Positions 1 to 7,077 of a stretch of 21,464 bases of DNA are shown piece after piece. A model generated the notes under the pieces. It was not told the DNA's origin. It saw nothing but the letters and a program-made list of their open reading frames with translations, and did no database searches. The stretch's first letter is position 1. Each line of letters starts with the position of its first letter. The translations under genes and the position numbers were made by a program. The DNA is from Bacillota bacterium (GTDB lineage: Bacteria; Eremiobacterota; SpSt-956; JAKJGF01): NCBI GenBank assembly GCA_029555925.1, contig JAKPQU010000518.1:1-21464 (forward strand), given 5' to 3'.

Positions 1-145
1 TCAAGAACCCCATTATTAACCTGTTTTTTATAAACATACAGTCTTTTTAGCCTCCTATAAATTATTTAGATAAATTGCCTCTTTATAATTTTTATCTAAA
101 GTTTTATTCTACGCCATTAAAACAGAGAACGAACAACCCTCCTCT

Positions 146-178
146 ACGTGACGCGTGACGCGTGACGCGTGACGCGTA
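146..178 (+). repeat. GTGACGC heptad array (4 perfect units)
   Basis: Four perfect head-to-tail copies of GTGACGC (148-175) followed by GTA. Each unit boundary makes the palindrome ACGCGT. It stands out from the surrounding AT-rich sequence by its GC and CpG content. It is the purest copy of the heptad family found between many genes of this window. Function is unknown. Confidence 0.9.
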
Positions 179-251
179 GAAATCCAAACTGTTTCATCTA
201 TTATATATCGAATAAGAATAAATTTCAAGGTGAAAATTTTATCTATAAAAT

Positions 252-290
252 CTCGTAGGGGTTTGATTTGTCAAACCCCTACGAGTTTTT
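252..290. terminator. Strong hairpin terminator, probably bidirectional
   Basis: A perfect 15-bp inverted repeat (252-266 with 271-285) has a 4-nt loop TTTG and is followed on the + strand by a T run (286-290). On the minus strand the hairpin is followed by GATTTTATAG, which is also T-rich. It lies about 100 nt beyond the stop of the leftward M23 hydrolase gene and so probably ends the ftsEX-envC-like transcript. It may also end a rightward gene outside the window. The rest of 1-383 is AT-rich with no gene visible apart from the heptad array. Confidence 0.85.
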
Positions 291-383
291 CTATGGGCTT
301 TAATCAAGCCCTGCATATAAATTATAAATTTCTAATAATAATTACCAATCCCGGTAATCCACAAAATCCTGAAAATCCCGGTC

Positions 384-1532
384 TCAGTTAACAAAGGCAC
401 AGGGATCTACTGACACGCCATCCTGCCTGACTTCAAAATGGAGATGGGGACCTGTGCTGTTGCCTGTACTTCCCACATAAGCTATAAGCTGTCCTTTTGT
501 TACATGCTGTCCGTAAGAAACTGCCAGACTCGCACAGTGTCCGTAAAGTGTGACTACGCCACCGCCATGATCAATCATAACGGCATTTCCATAACCTCCA
601 AGCCAGTCGGCACTTATAATCACTCCATCACCTGCTGCATATATTGGAGTATCATAATCGGCTCCTATATCAACACCGGCATGAAATCTCCAGGCACCGT
701 AAATAGGATGGAGTCTCCATCCGAAATTTGAGGTAATAGGGCCTGCCGCAGGCCATCTGGAAAGAGAACCATTGCCCTTGCAGGAAGGAACAATACCATA
801 GGAGTAACTGTTTTTATTTATAATAGCATCTATTTCCTGCTTCATTGTCTGGGCTTCGTCTTCAAGCTGCGACAATTTATCAGCGTGCTGTTTTCTTTCA
901 TCATTCAGAAGAGCAATTAAATATTCCTGATCTGCTACCACACCGGCAAGTTTGTTCTCTTTATCATTTAACTGTTTTTTTAATTTTAACACCTGGTTAT
1001 AACGGCTTTCTACCGCTACTTTCTTCTTATTGATTTCTTCTTTTTCCTTCCTTATCTGTTTCAAAACAGAAACATCATCCTGAACAATCATCTGAAGGTA
1101 ATAATAGGTATTTAAAAAATCAGAAAAATTTTTGGATTTTGTCAGGACAGCGATATAGGCAGGATCCATATCTTCATATATTTGCTGTAATCTCTTATCA
1201 AGTTCACGCTGATGTTTTGCATAAACTTTCTCAGAAAGCCTCAATTCTGCCTTTAAAGTCTTCAATTTTTTTTCTGTCCCTTTCAGTTGTAAAGAAGCAT
1301 TATCAACTTCTTTCATAGCAGAATAAAGAAGAGAGCGATGTTTGCGAAGCTTTTCCGAAAGAACCTTTTCTTTTGCATTGGCATCCTCTATCCTGTCTTT
1401 TGCTTCTGAAATCTGAGCTTTTATATCTTTAAGTTCTTCTTTCTTATCTGAAAGATTATCTGAAAAGGCAGGAGAAAAAGAGATGGATAAAAATAAAAAC
1501 AGGAAAAAAACAATTATTTTTTTTGTTATCAC
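384..1532 (-). CDS. EnvC-like murein hydrolase: signal peptide, coiled coil, M23 (LytM) domain
   Basis: A 382-aa exported peptidoglycan hydrolase or hydrolase activator. Residues 1-25 form a clear signal peptide (two Lys, then a hydrophobic run ending near Ala22-Phe-Ser). Residues 27-240 are long charged heptad-like helices typical of EnvC and other coiled-coil cell-wall regulators. Residues 258-382 are an M23/LytM domain. The catalytic set is intact: H284-x3-D288 and the second His of H363-x-H365 as zinc ligands, with H332 and H363 as catalytic His. E. coli EnvC has lost these residues and only activates amidases, so this protein may cut peptide cross-links itself. The start is GTG, placed by AGGAGGT at 1538-1544. 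It follows ftsE and ftsX on the same strand, and in other bacteria FtsEX drives such a partner from inside the cell. The 201-nt gap to ftsX holds heptad repeats. Confidence 0.9.
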   Translation of the reverse strand: MITKKIIVFFLFLFLSISFSPAFSDNLSDKKEELKDIKAQISEAKDRIEDANAKEKVLSEKLRKHRSLLYSAMKEVDNASLQLKGTEKKLKTLKAELRLSEKVYAKHQRELDKRLQQIYEDMDPAYIAVLTKSKNFSDFLNTYYYLQMIVQDDVSVLKQIRKEKEEINKKKVAVESRYNQVLKLKKQLNDKENKLAGVVADQEYLIALLNDERKQHADKLSQLEDEAQTMKQEIDAIINKNSYSYGIVPSCKGNGSLSRWPAAGPITSNFGWRLHPIYGAWRFHAGVDIGADYDTPIYAAGDGVIISADWLGGYGNAVMIDHGGGVVTLYGHCASLAVSYGQHVTKGQLIAYVGSTGNSTGPHLHFEVRQDGVSVDPCAFVN

Positions 1533-1537
1533 AACAG

Positions 1538-1544
1538 ACCTCCT
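1538..1544 (-). promoter_or_regulatory. RBS AGGAGGT of the M23 hydrolase gene
   Basis: Perfect Shine-Dalgarno AGGAGGT on the minus strand, 5 nt before a GTG codon at 1532-1530. It decides the GTG start and so keeps the whole signal peptide. Confidence 0.8.
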
Positions 1545-1670
1545 AGAAAAATTCGCTTATTCATTAATTCAAAAGCCTCTTTGTGGTTTTTTTATGATGT
1601 TGCTTTTTTGCGGTAATTCGGATAAAGAACATTCTATAAAAAAAAAATTCTCCTTCTTTATAAAATTTTT

Positions 1671-1722
1671 TTTTCACCCTTCACTTCTCACGACTCACGA
1701 CTCACTCTTCACCACTTTTCAC
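1671..1722 (-). repeat. Degenerate heptad array between ftsX and envC-like gene
   Basis: Read on the + strand, six units of the form NNNTCAC lie in perfect 7-nt register from 1671 to 1712 (TTTTCAC, CCTTCAC, TTCTCAC, GACTCAC twice, TCTTCAC). Three extra bases and one more TTTTCAC follow. On the minus strand these are GTGANNN units, with the GTGA core fixed and the other three bases free. It lies just downstream of the ftsX stop. Confidence 0.8.
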
Positions 1723-1733
1723 TCTTTCTTAAT

Positions 1734-2600
1734 TCAAACCTTTAAAAATCTGCTTAAAGAAAATAAACTGGCAAGAAACCCTATGGCAAGTCCTGTAAAT
1801 ACCAGAAAAACAGCAGTCCACGGAGACAGACCCGGTATCATAGGTATAAAGGGAAGGCTGCTTAATATAGAAGCCGACACATAGCTATAAATTAAAGAAA
1901 GAATAATAACTGCGACAACAGAACCTGACAGTCCATAGACCAGACCTTCCAGAATAAAAGGCCATCTGATAAACCATCTGGTAGCACCTACAAGAAGCAT
2001 TATTTCTATTTCTCTTCTTCTTGCATAAACAGTCAGGCGGATAGCATTGCTGACTATCATCATAGTTATTAATATCATTATAACAGTACTTACCATACCT
2101 ATTATGTTAACTTTTCTGGAAAATCTTATGAGCATGTCCGTTTCATCTTTTCCATATTTTACATGATGGACTCCAGGTAACTTTTTTGCTTCCTCTGCTA
2201 CTTTAGGAATATTGTCCGGCACTGTAACAGAAACCTCTACAGAATTCAGTAGAGTATTTTTCTTTATTTCAGACATATTACCTAGTCTTTCTTCCAATCT
2301 TTTAAGCGCTTCTGCCCTTGTAACAAAATGTGTTTCCTTAACAGAAGGCATAGAGGCAAGGCTATTTTTCAATTTATAAATTTCACCTTCTGTAATATTA
2401 TTTTTAAGAAAAACAGTAACTTCTACCTGAGTGATTAAAACCTCTGTCATAAAATTCAGATTGCTTATTATCAGTAAAAAAAATCCCAGTATTAAAATGG
2501 AGAGCATCATGGTACTGCATGCCGCAAGAGACATAAGAAAATTTCTTTTTATAGAGGTATAAACTTCCGAGAAAAAAAATCTGATACTGTTATAGTCCAT
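1734..2600 (-). CDS. ftsX: Cell-division ABC transporter permease FtsX
   Basis: A 288-aa membrane subunit of the FtsEX complex, which couples ATP hydrolysis at the division ring to cell-wall hydrolysis outside the membrane. The layout is the FtsX one: a cytoplasmic start, TM1 about residues 22-47, a large extracytoplasmic domain (about 51-160) that in known systems binds EnvC or PcsB, then TM2 (165-188), TM3 (222-245) and TM4 (260-282). The stretch RRREIEIMLLVGAT before TM3 is characteristic of the family. The start chosen is the ATG at 2600, not an upstream codon at 2627, because AAGGGGGAT lies at the right distance before it. The gene overlaps the end of ftsE by 11 nt, which implies translational coupling. 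Confidence 0.95.
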   Translation of the reverse strand: MDYNSIRFFFSEVYTSIKRNFLMSLAACSTMMLSILILGFFLLIISNLNFMTEVLITQVEVTVFLKNNITEGEIYKLKNSLASMPSVKETHFVTRAEALKRLEERLGNMSEIKKNTLLNSVEVSVTVPDNIPKVAEEAKKLPGVHHVKYGKDETDMLIRFSRKVNIIGMVSTVIMILITMMIVSNAIRLTVYARRREIEIMLLVGATRWFIRWPFILEGLVYGLSGSVVAVIILSLIYSYVSASILSSLPFIPMIPGLSPWTAVFLVFTGLAIGFLASLFSLSRFLKV

Positions 2601-3705
2601 GAATATATCCCCCTTTTTCCTGATCACTGAATATTGTTCCGTCAGTATGAAGGACTATGACACGTTTTCTCGTTCTGTTTACAATACTCTTATCATGAGT
2701 TGCCATAAGAACGGTAGTACCTCTTTTATTAAGGTCAATAAGAAGCTGGGTTATTTCCCAGGAAGTGTCAGGGTCAAGATTACCTGTAGGTTCGTCGGCG
2801 AGGATAATAACCGGATTGTTTACAAAAGCTCTAGCTATGGCAACCCTCTGCTTTTCTCCTCCCGACAGTTCATCAGGATATCTTGTACCTTTAGTTTCAA
2901 GCCCGACAGATTCCAGGGCACGGGGGACTTTATAGGAAATCTCTCTCTGCCCCGCTCCTATTACCTGGAGAGCATAGGCAACATTCTCATAACAGGTCTT
3001 CTGTGGCAAAAGCTTGAAATCCTGAAATATAACTCCTAACCTTCTGCGAAGATGGGGCACTTCATTTGCAGAAAGTTTTTCCACATCTCTGCCATCTACA
3101 ATTACTTCACCTTCTGTCACTATTTCTTCCCTGTTTATGAGTTTTAGAAAGGTTGATTTTCCTGTACCTGTAGGACCGACAATAAAAACGAATTCACCTT
3201 TTAATATATTAATATTTATACCATTCAGAGCTTTCACTCCGTTCCCGTATATTTTACTGACAGATTTCATTTTTACTATAATATTTTCTTGATTATTTTC
3301 TTTATTAAATTTCTTCGTAACTTCCTTATTAAGCTTTTTTGTAACTTTTTTATTAAGCTCTTCAGCAATTTCTTTATTAAGCTCTTCAGCAATTTCTTTA
3401 TCAAGTTCCCCGATAATTTCCTTATCAGATTCTCCGATAATTTCCTTATCAGATTCTCCGATAATTTCCTTATCAGATTCTCCGATAATTTCCTTATCAG
3501 ATTCTCCGGTAATTTCCTTATCAGATTCTCCGATAATTTCCTTATCAGATTCTCCGATAATTTCCTTATCAGATTCTCCGATAATTTCCTTATCAGATTC
3601 TTCTGTAACTTCCCCGACAATTTCTTTATCAGATTCGCCGGTAACTTCTCCGGGAAGTTTTTCAATAACTTCTTTAATATGTTCTTTATTATTATCTTTT
3701 TCCAC
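2590..3705 (-). CDS. ftsE: Cell-division ATP-binding protein FtsE with long repetitive N-terminal extension
   Basis: A 371-aa ATPase of FtsEX. Residues about 141-371 are a complete ABC ATPase of normal FtsE size: Walker [10 protein letters not shown] (177-185), Q-loop Gln228, signature LSGGE (280-284), Walker B ILADE (301-305) and H-loop His337. The first 140 residues are unusual. They are very charged and made of 8-aa repeats (GESDKEII and drifting versions ending in [12 protein letters not shown] units), coded by a 24-bp tandem repeat. E. coli FtsE begins directly at the ABC domain. The extension looks truly translated: the GTG start at 3705 has AAAGGAG 7 nt upstream, while the Met at residue 146, just before the ABC domain, has no ribosome-binding site. 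Its function is unknown; a flexible or coiled tail at the inner face of the membrane is my inference. Confidence 0.93.
   Translation of the reverse strand: MEKDNNKEHIKEVIEKLPGEVTGESDKEIVGEVTEESDKEIIGESDKEIIGESDKEIIGESDKEITGESDKEIIGESDKEIIGESDKEIIGESDKEIIGELDKEIAEELNKEIAEELNKKVTKKLNKEVTKKFNKENNQENIIVKMKSVSKIYGNGVKALNGININILKGEFVFIVGPTGTGKSTFLKLINREEIVTEGEVIVDGRDVEKLSANEVPHLRRRLGVIFQDFKLLPQKTCYENVAYALQVIGAGQREISYKVPRALESVGLETKGTRYPDELSGGEKQRVAIARAFVNNPVIILADEPTGNLDPDTSWEITQLLIDLNKRGTTVLMATHDKSIVNRTRKRVIVLHTDGTIFSDQEKGGYIHGL
3292..3639 (-). repeat. 24-bp coding tandem repeat in ftsE (about 14 units)
   Basis: The unit codes for GESDKEII. Seven near-identical units fill 3412-3579 (residues 43-98). 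Older, drifted units flank them: EESDKEII before, and [32 protein letters not shown] and KKFNKENN after. Because the period is a multiple of three, two other frames stay open across it and give false ORFs. The nearly identical centre and drifted edges suggest growth by replication slippage or unequal recombination, so copy number may vary between strains. Confidence 0.95.
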
Positions 3706-3712
3706 TGATAAA

Positions 3713-3719
3713 CTCCTTT
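3713..3719 (-). promoter_or_regulatory. RBS AAAGGAG deciding the long ftsE start
   Basis: Minus-strand AAAGGAG lies 7 nt before GTG 3705-3703. It supports translation from the far upstream start, so that the repetitive extension is part of FtsE. Confidence 0.75.
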
Positions 3720-3727
3720 AATATATC

Positions 3728-3839
3728 GTGAAGAGTGAAGGGTGTACAATAAACTTTTCGGATAGGCTCTAACTGCCATTACCGCGTGGTCACAACGAAT
3801 AATGAGAACGTATTCTTCTCTTCACCTTTCACAATTCTC
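3728..3839. repeat. Inverted pair of heptad arrays upstream of ftsE
   Basis: Forward heptads GTGAAGA, GTGAAGG and GTGTACA (3728-3748) face reverse heptads TCTTCAC, CTTTCAC and AATTCTC (3819-3839) across a core of about 70 nt. The two arms can pair. The element fills almost the whole gap between the PHP-like gene stop and the ftsE RBS, so any ftsE promoter in this gap must lie within or beside it. Confidence 0.7.
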
Positions 3840-3846
3840 ATAAATA

Positions 3847-6588
3847 TTATGCAGAAACACGGCCATTTCCGGAAATCCTGTAAATTTTATTCAGCCATGT
3901 ACAGAAATGAGAATAATAAGCTCCGATGATATGAGTGAGAGCAAGGGCTTCTTCTTCATGATGATAATTATTAATTACCATTTCCACAAGTTCTTCCATT
4001 GTAACATCATTATGGTATACATTATGCATCTTTTCCAGTACCTCTTTATCATGAATTAAAATATTATAAAGAGTCGATTTACCTCTCTGCATCCTGGCCC
4101 ATATATATAAAATATCCATTATAGCCACAGTTCTCTTCTTTTCATCATTACAATCAAGAAGGGGAAGTAATTCTGTAAAATCTCTTTTTCTCAAATTTTG
4201 TATAAGCCTGTATTTTCCTGTTCCTTCAATAATTCCTGCCACTACATCTGACCAGAATTTTGTCTGAACTACTTTAGGGATAAATGGTATACCAAGATAA
4301 TCCAGAAGATAGGAAAAAATGGAAGCAAACGGGAAAGAGAGAATACTTCTGAAGAAATTCATTCTTTTAATCCCTTCAGAAAATCCTCTTATGCTGTTAT
4401 GAATATAAAGATAACTTCCGTTGGCAAAAGCAAGTACGAAGAATCTGGACCATCTTATAATCGTTTCATCTTTAAGAAACATGGCCAACCTTGTATCGAA
4501 AATGAACTCGACTGTCTTGAGTAAAGGTACGGAGAACCCTGTCCAGAACAGAGAATTGGCGATATTTTCAAAATTAATATCTTCAAGTTTCCATTCCCTG
4601 GGGTCAAACCCTGAATTGGAAGTCAGATCGGCTATTACATTTCTGATAAAGGTAATGCCAAACCATATAAGAGTATAAAAGCCTATTGTCATAGAAGCAG
4701 GTATGGCAGCTATTGTTATTTTCATCAAATTTTTCAGTGACGGATTGAGATAAACCCAGAAGTTTTTCAAATCTACATGGGTGAGATGTTCTTCATCTCC
4801 TACAAGATTCTTTTTAAATTCAGAAGCTTTCCCGAGAGATATGATTATACTTCTGGCTTCTTCATTTTTTTCATCGTGTGATATGTTATTACCAAGGGAT
4901 ATATCTATATCAAAAGGTACCTCCGTATGGGTTTTATAAACATATCTCTGAGAAGAATTTTCCGGAATAGATGTGAGACGAATGAATCCCATTCCTGGAA
5001 TCTTGGGATCACGGCCTGTAGAATCACTTCCGCATCTTGTCTTTAAAGGATTTGCATGATAATATTCCCAGGATTTAAAGAATTCATCTTCAGGAATATC
5101 AGTAATATGACACCTCTCACAGAAGCTTTTCATATCGTCATAAGAACCTCTGTTAATAAGATAGATAAAATTATTCAGCATATGATATTCCATAGGATTA
5201 CGATATATACTGTCCTGCATATTAAAGGTTTCAACCTGTGTAATATATTTATGATATCTTATAATAGTAGTAATTGCATTCTTTATACCCACTTCCAGAG
5301 GATGAATGTATACAGTTTCACCGGCTGAAGCTCTGAGAGATTTGAGGACTTCTTCCTTGGAAAGGAAAGCTGAATCATAATCAAAAGCGGCTTTATTCTC
5401 AAAATACTTCAATCTCAATTTTTCAGGCGTAAGTTCTTCATATTTACTCCTGGCCATTTTATAAAGATATTCCAGGGCATTAAGATCTGTACGGGATTTT
5501 CTTTTCTGTTTTACCTCTTCCTGAAATGTCTCATACTGGGCCTTCAGTGCAAGAATTCTTCTGTGAAGAACAGGTTTCAATCTTCTGTAAAGTAATTCGC
5601 CGAGATGTTTCCTTGATGCCTGTCCTTCAAGAACAATACCTTTTAAATCTTCCCATAGCAATGGTTTCACTGTAAGAACATCCAGATTAAAAGTACCGAA
5701 ATTCAATTCCTGAAGACAGTTCTGATTAAAATTCTCCAGCATACGCCTGATAGTAAGCTGTCTGTGTGATGTATTTTCCTTCAGACCTTCCCTGAAAAAA
5801 AGAAGTTTTTCTTTATTCAGAGTCAAAAAATCAATATATTCTTTTACAGTCCTGAAATAAGGAAGCAAAAACATAAAATGTTCTCTGTTACCTGCTTTAC
5901 CGACAGAAAACTCTATACCCATACAGACTCTTATTCCAAGAATCTCCCCTGCCCTGACAGCTTCCTGGACTATTCTCGTATCAATAAAATTATAATAAGC
6001 AAGGGTAACTTCTGAAATGCCTTTAATAAAGGCATCCAACAGTACCTGTGATGGAGTTTTCCTGCCTTCTGAAAGATTGTCATGAACATGGCCGTCCCAG
6101 CCGAGATCCATTTCACAGAGTTTCTTTCCTGTCTCAGGAACTTCTATGAGCAGATTTTTTTTCAATAATTCTCTTATTACAGCAGGATGCCCGTGAGAAG
6201 CTCTGGTAAAATCAGTCATAAATTCCATCTGCTTTCTGAGATTTCCCTTGTTTTTAACTACTTCTTTCATAAGAGCAGCCTGAAGTCTTGCAGTATTGAG
6301 AGGCATTGCCACATTCTGTGCATAGAGAGATTCCTGTATTAAATTTTCCAGGGCATCGAGTCTTTCTTCATATTTTTCCGACTCTAACTGCTGAACAATA
6401 TTTATGTAGGCTGTGGCAATACGAATACGTCTCTTGGCGATTTCCTTTTTAAATCCGCTGGGGTGAGATTTTAAAGGAGGGGTTCCTACAGGCTGTTCAA
6501 TCTTACGATTAAGGACATTTACAAGATGCCGGACTTCCCTGTCGAAACTCATAAAATTTATAAATTTATTGGCAAAAGTTCTTAACAT
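3847..6588 (-). CDS. Large membrane protein with N-terminal PHP-like domain, function unknown
   Basis: About 913 aa; no family name recognised. Numbered from a TTG two codons upstream, residues 164-240 look like the start of a PHP (polymerase and histidinol phosphatase) metal-hydrolase fold: DGHVH (H169, H171) and, after the usual helix-strand run, GIRVCMGIEFSV with Glu228. The fold seems to resume at about 454 (VETFN, then CGSDSTGR at 521-528, resembling the late GSD.H motif). A helical, charged insertion (about 260-420) lies between. The usual DH pair of PHP enzymes is replaced by AYYNF, so activity is uncertain. Residues 620-790 contain several hydrophobic segments likely to span the membrane. 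The last 120 residues are helical. ATG 6588 is preferred to TTG 6594, but the ribosome site is weak (GTGAG). It ends about 140 nt before ftsE on the same strand. Confidence 0.7.
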   Translation of the reverse strand: MLRTFANKFINFMSFDREVRHLVNVLNRKIEQPVGTPPLKSHPSGFKKEIAKRRIRIATAYINIVQQLESEKYEERLDALENLIQESLYAQNVAMPLNTARLQAALMKEVVKNKGNLRKQMEFMTDFTRASHGHPAVIRELLKKNLLIEVPETGKKLCEMDLGWDGHVHDNLSEGRKTPSQVLLDAFIKGISEVTLAYYNFIDTRIVQEAVRAGEILGIRVCMGIEFSVGKAGNREHFMFLLPYFRTVKEYIDFLTLNKEKLLFFREGLKENTSHRQLTIRRMLENFNQNCLQELNFGTFNLDVLTVKPLLWEDLKGIVLEGQASRKHLGELLYRRLKPVLHRRILALKAQYETFQEEVKQKRKSRTDLNALEYLYKMARSKYEELTPEKLRLKYFENKAAFDYDSAFLSKEEVLKSLRASAGETVYIHPLEVGIKNAITTIIRYHKYITQVETFNMQDSIYRNPMEYHMLNNFIYLINRGSYDDMKSFCERCHITDIPEDEFFKSWEYYHANPLKTRCGSDSTGRDPKIPGMGFIRLTSIPENSSQRYVYKTHTEVPFDIDISLGNNISHDEKNEEARSIIISLGKASEFKKNLVGDEEHLTHVDLKNFWVYLNPSLKNLMKITIAAIPASMTIGFYTLIWFGITFIRNVIADLTSNSGFDPREWKLEDINFENIANSLFWTGFSVPLLKTVEFIFDTRLAMFLKDETIIRWSRFFVLAFANGSYLYIHNSIRGFSEGIKRMNFFRSILSFPFASIFSYLLDYLGIPFIPKVVQTKFWSDVVAGIIEGTGKYRLIQNLRKRDFTELLPLLDCNDEKKRTVAIMDILYIWARMQRGKSTLYNILIHDKEVLEKMHNVYHNDVTMEELVEMVINNYHHEEEALALTHIIGAYYSHFCTWLNKIYRISGNGRVSA

Positions 6589-6693
6589 GTTCAACTCACA
6601 ATCTGATGCTCAGTATGACCGGAATAAAGGTAAAAGTCATTATCTGGCAAAATACAGAGCGGATTTCACAAAAGTCCTGAAAGCAATTTACTA

Positions 6694-6728
6694 GTGATGC
6701 GTAACGCGTAACGGGTGATGCGTAACAG
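6694..6728 (+). repeat. Heptad array, five units, in the 6589-7077 gene-free gap
   Basis: Units in register: GTGATGC, GTAACGC, GTAACGG, GTGATGC, GTAACAG. Compared with GTGACGC most changes are transitions. The gap from 6589 to 7077 separates two divergent genes and must hold both promoters. I see three repeat clusters in it and otherwise only AT-rich sequence with no convincing promoter. Confidence 0.85.
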
Positions 6729-6831
6729 AAGAATGTTCTGTAACTATTATTTATTCACCTGTATATTTATATTTTATTTATTTCCTTAAAATCCTTCAAA
6801 ATATATAGAAATATTTATTTTTTAACAAGTC

Positions 6832-6852
6832 GTAAGTGGTGAGTTGTAAGTA
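6832..6852 (+). repeat. Short heptad array (three GTRAGTN units)
   Basis: GTAAGTG, GTGAGTT and GTAAGTA in perfect 7-nt register. The GTRA core is kept while the rest differs from the GTGACGC type. Confidence 0.6.
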
Positions 6853-6955
6853 ATTATACAAGTATTTTATCTCTTTAGAGGAATTAATAACCTGAAATAG
6901 AATTAAGTTTTTATATTATAGTTAGTTTCAATAACAATTCATAATGTAAGAAAAA

Positions 6956-7022
6956 GTGAATAGCGAAAAGTAAATAGTAAGTTATGTCCTATTCTTTTCA
7001 CTTTTCACTTTTCACTTTTCAC
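6956..7022. repeat. Foldback heptad element just upstream of the hybrid kinase gene
   Basis: Four forward heptads (GTGAATA, GCGAAAA, GTAAATA, GTAAGTT; 6956-6983) are followed, after 11 nt, by four reverse heptads TTTTCAC (6995-7022). The two 28-nt arms are largely complementary, so RNA or single-stranded DNA could form a long imperfect hairpin. It ends 55 nt before the kinase start codon and may lie in the leader transcript. Confidence 0.8.
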
Positions 7023-7077
7023 TCTAATTAAATTCTAATAAATTATGACATAAACTATAAAGCTATCAGGAAAAAAT

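Noticed and set aside
3412..3579. CRISPR array
   Set aside because: The units are contiguous 24-bp tandem repeats without unique spacers and lie in frame within ftsE; no cas genes are present. The heptad arrays likewise have no spacers.
3276..3779. Open frames in two other frames over the ftsE repeat, on both strands
   Set aside because: They exist because the 24-bp unit is a multiple of three; their products are pure repeat with no RBS or domain, while the ftsE frame leads into an intact ABC ATPase.
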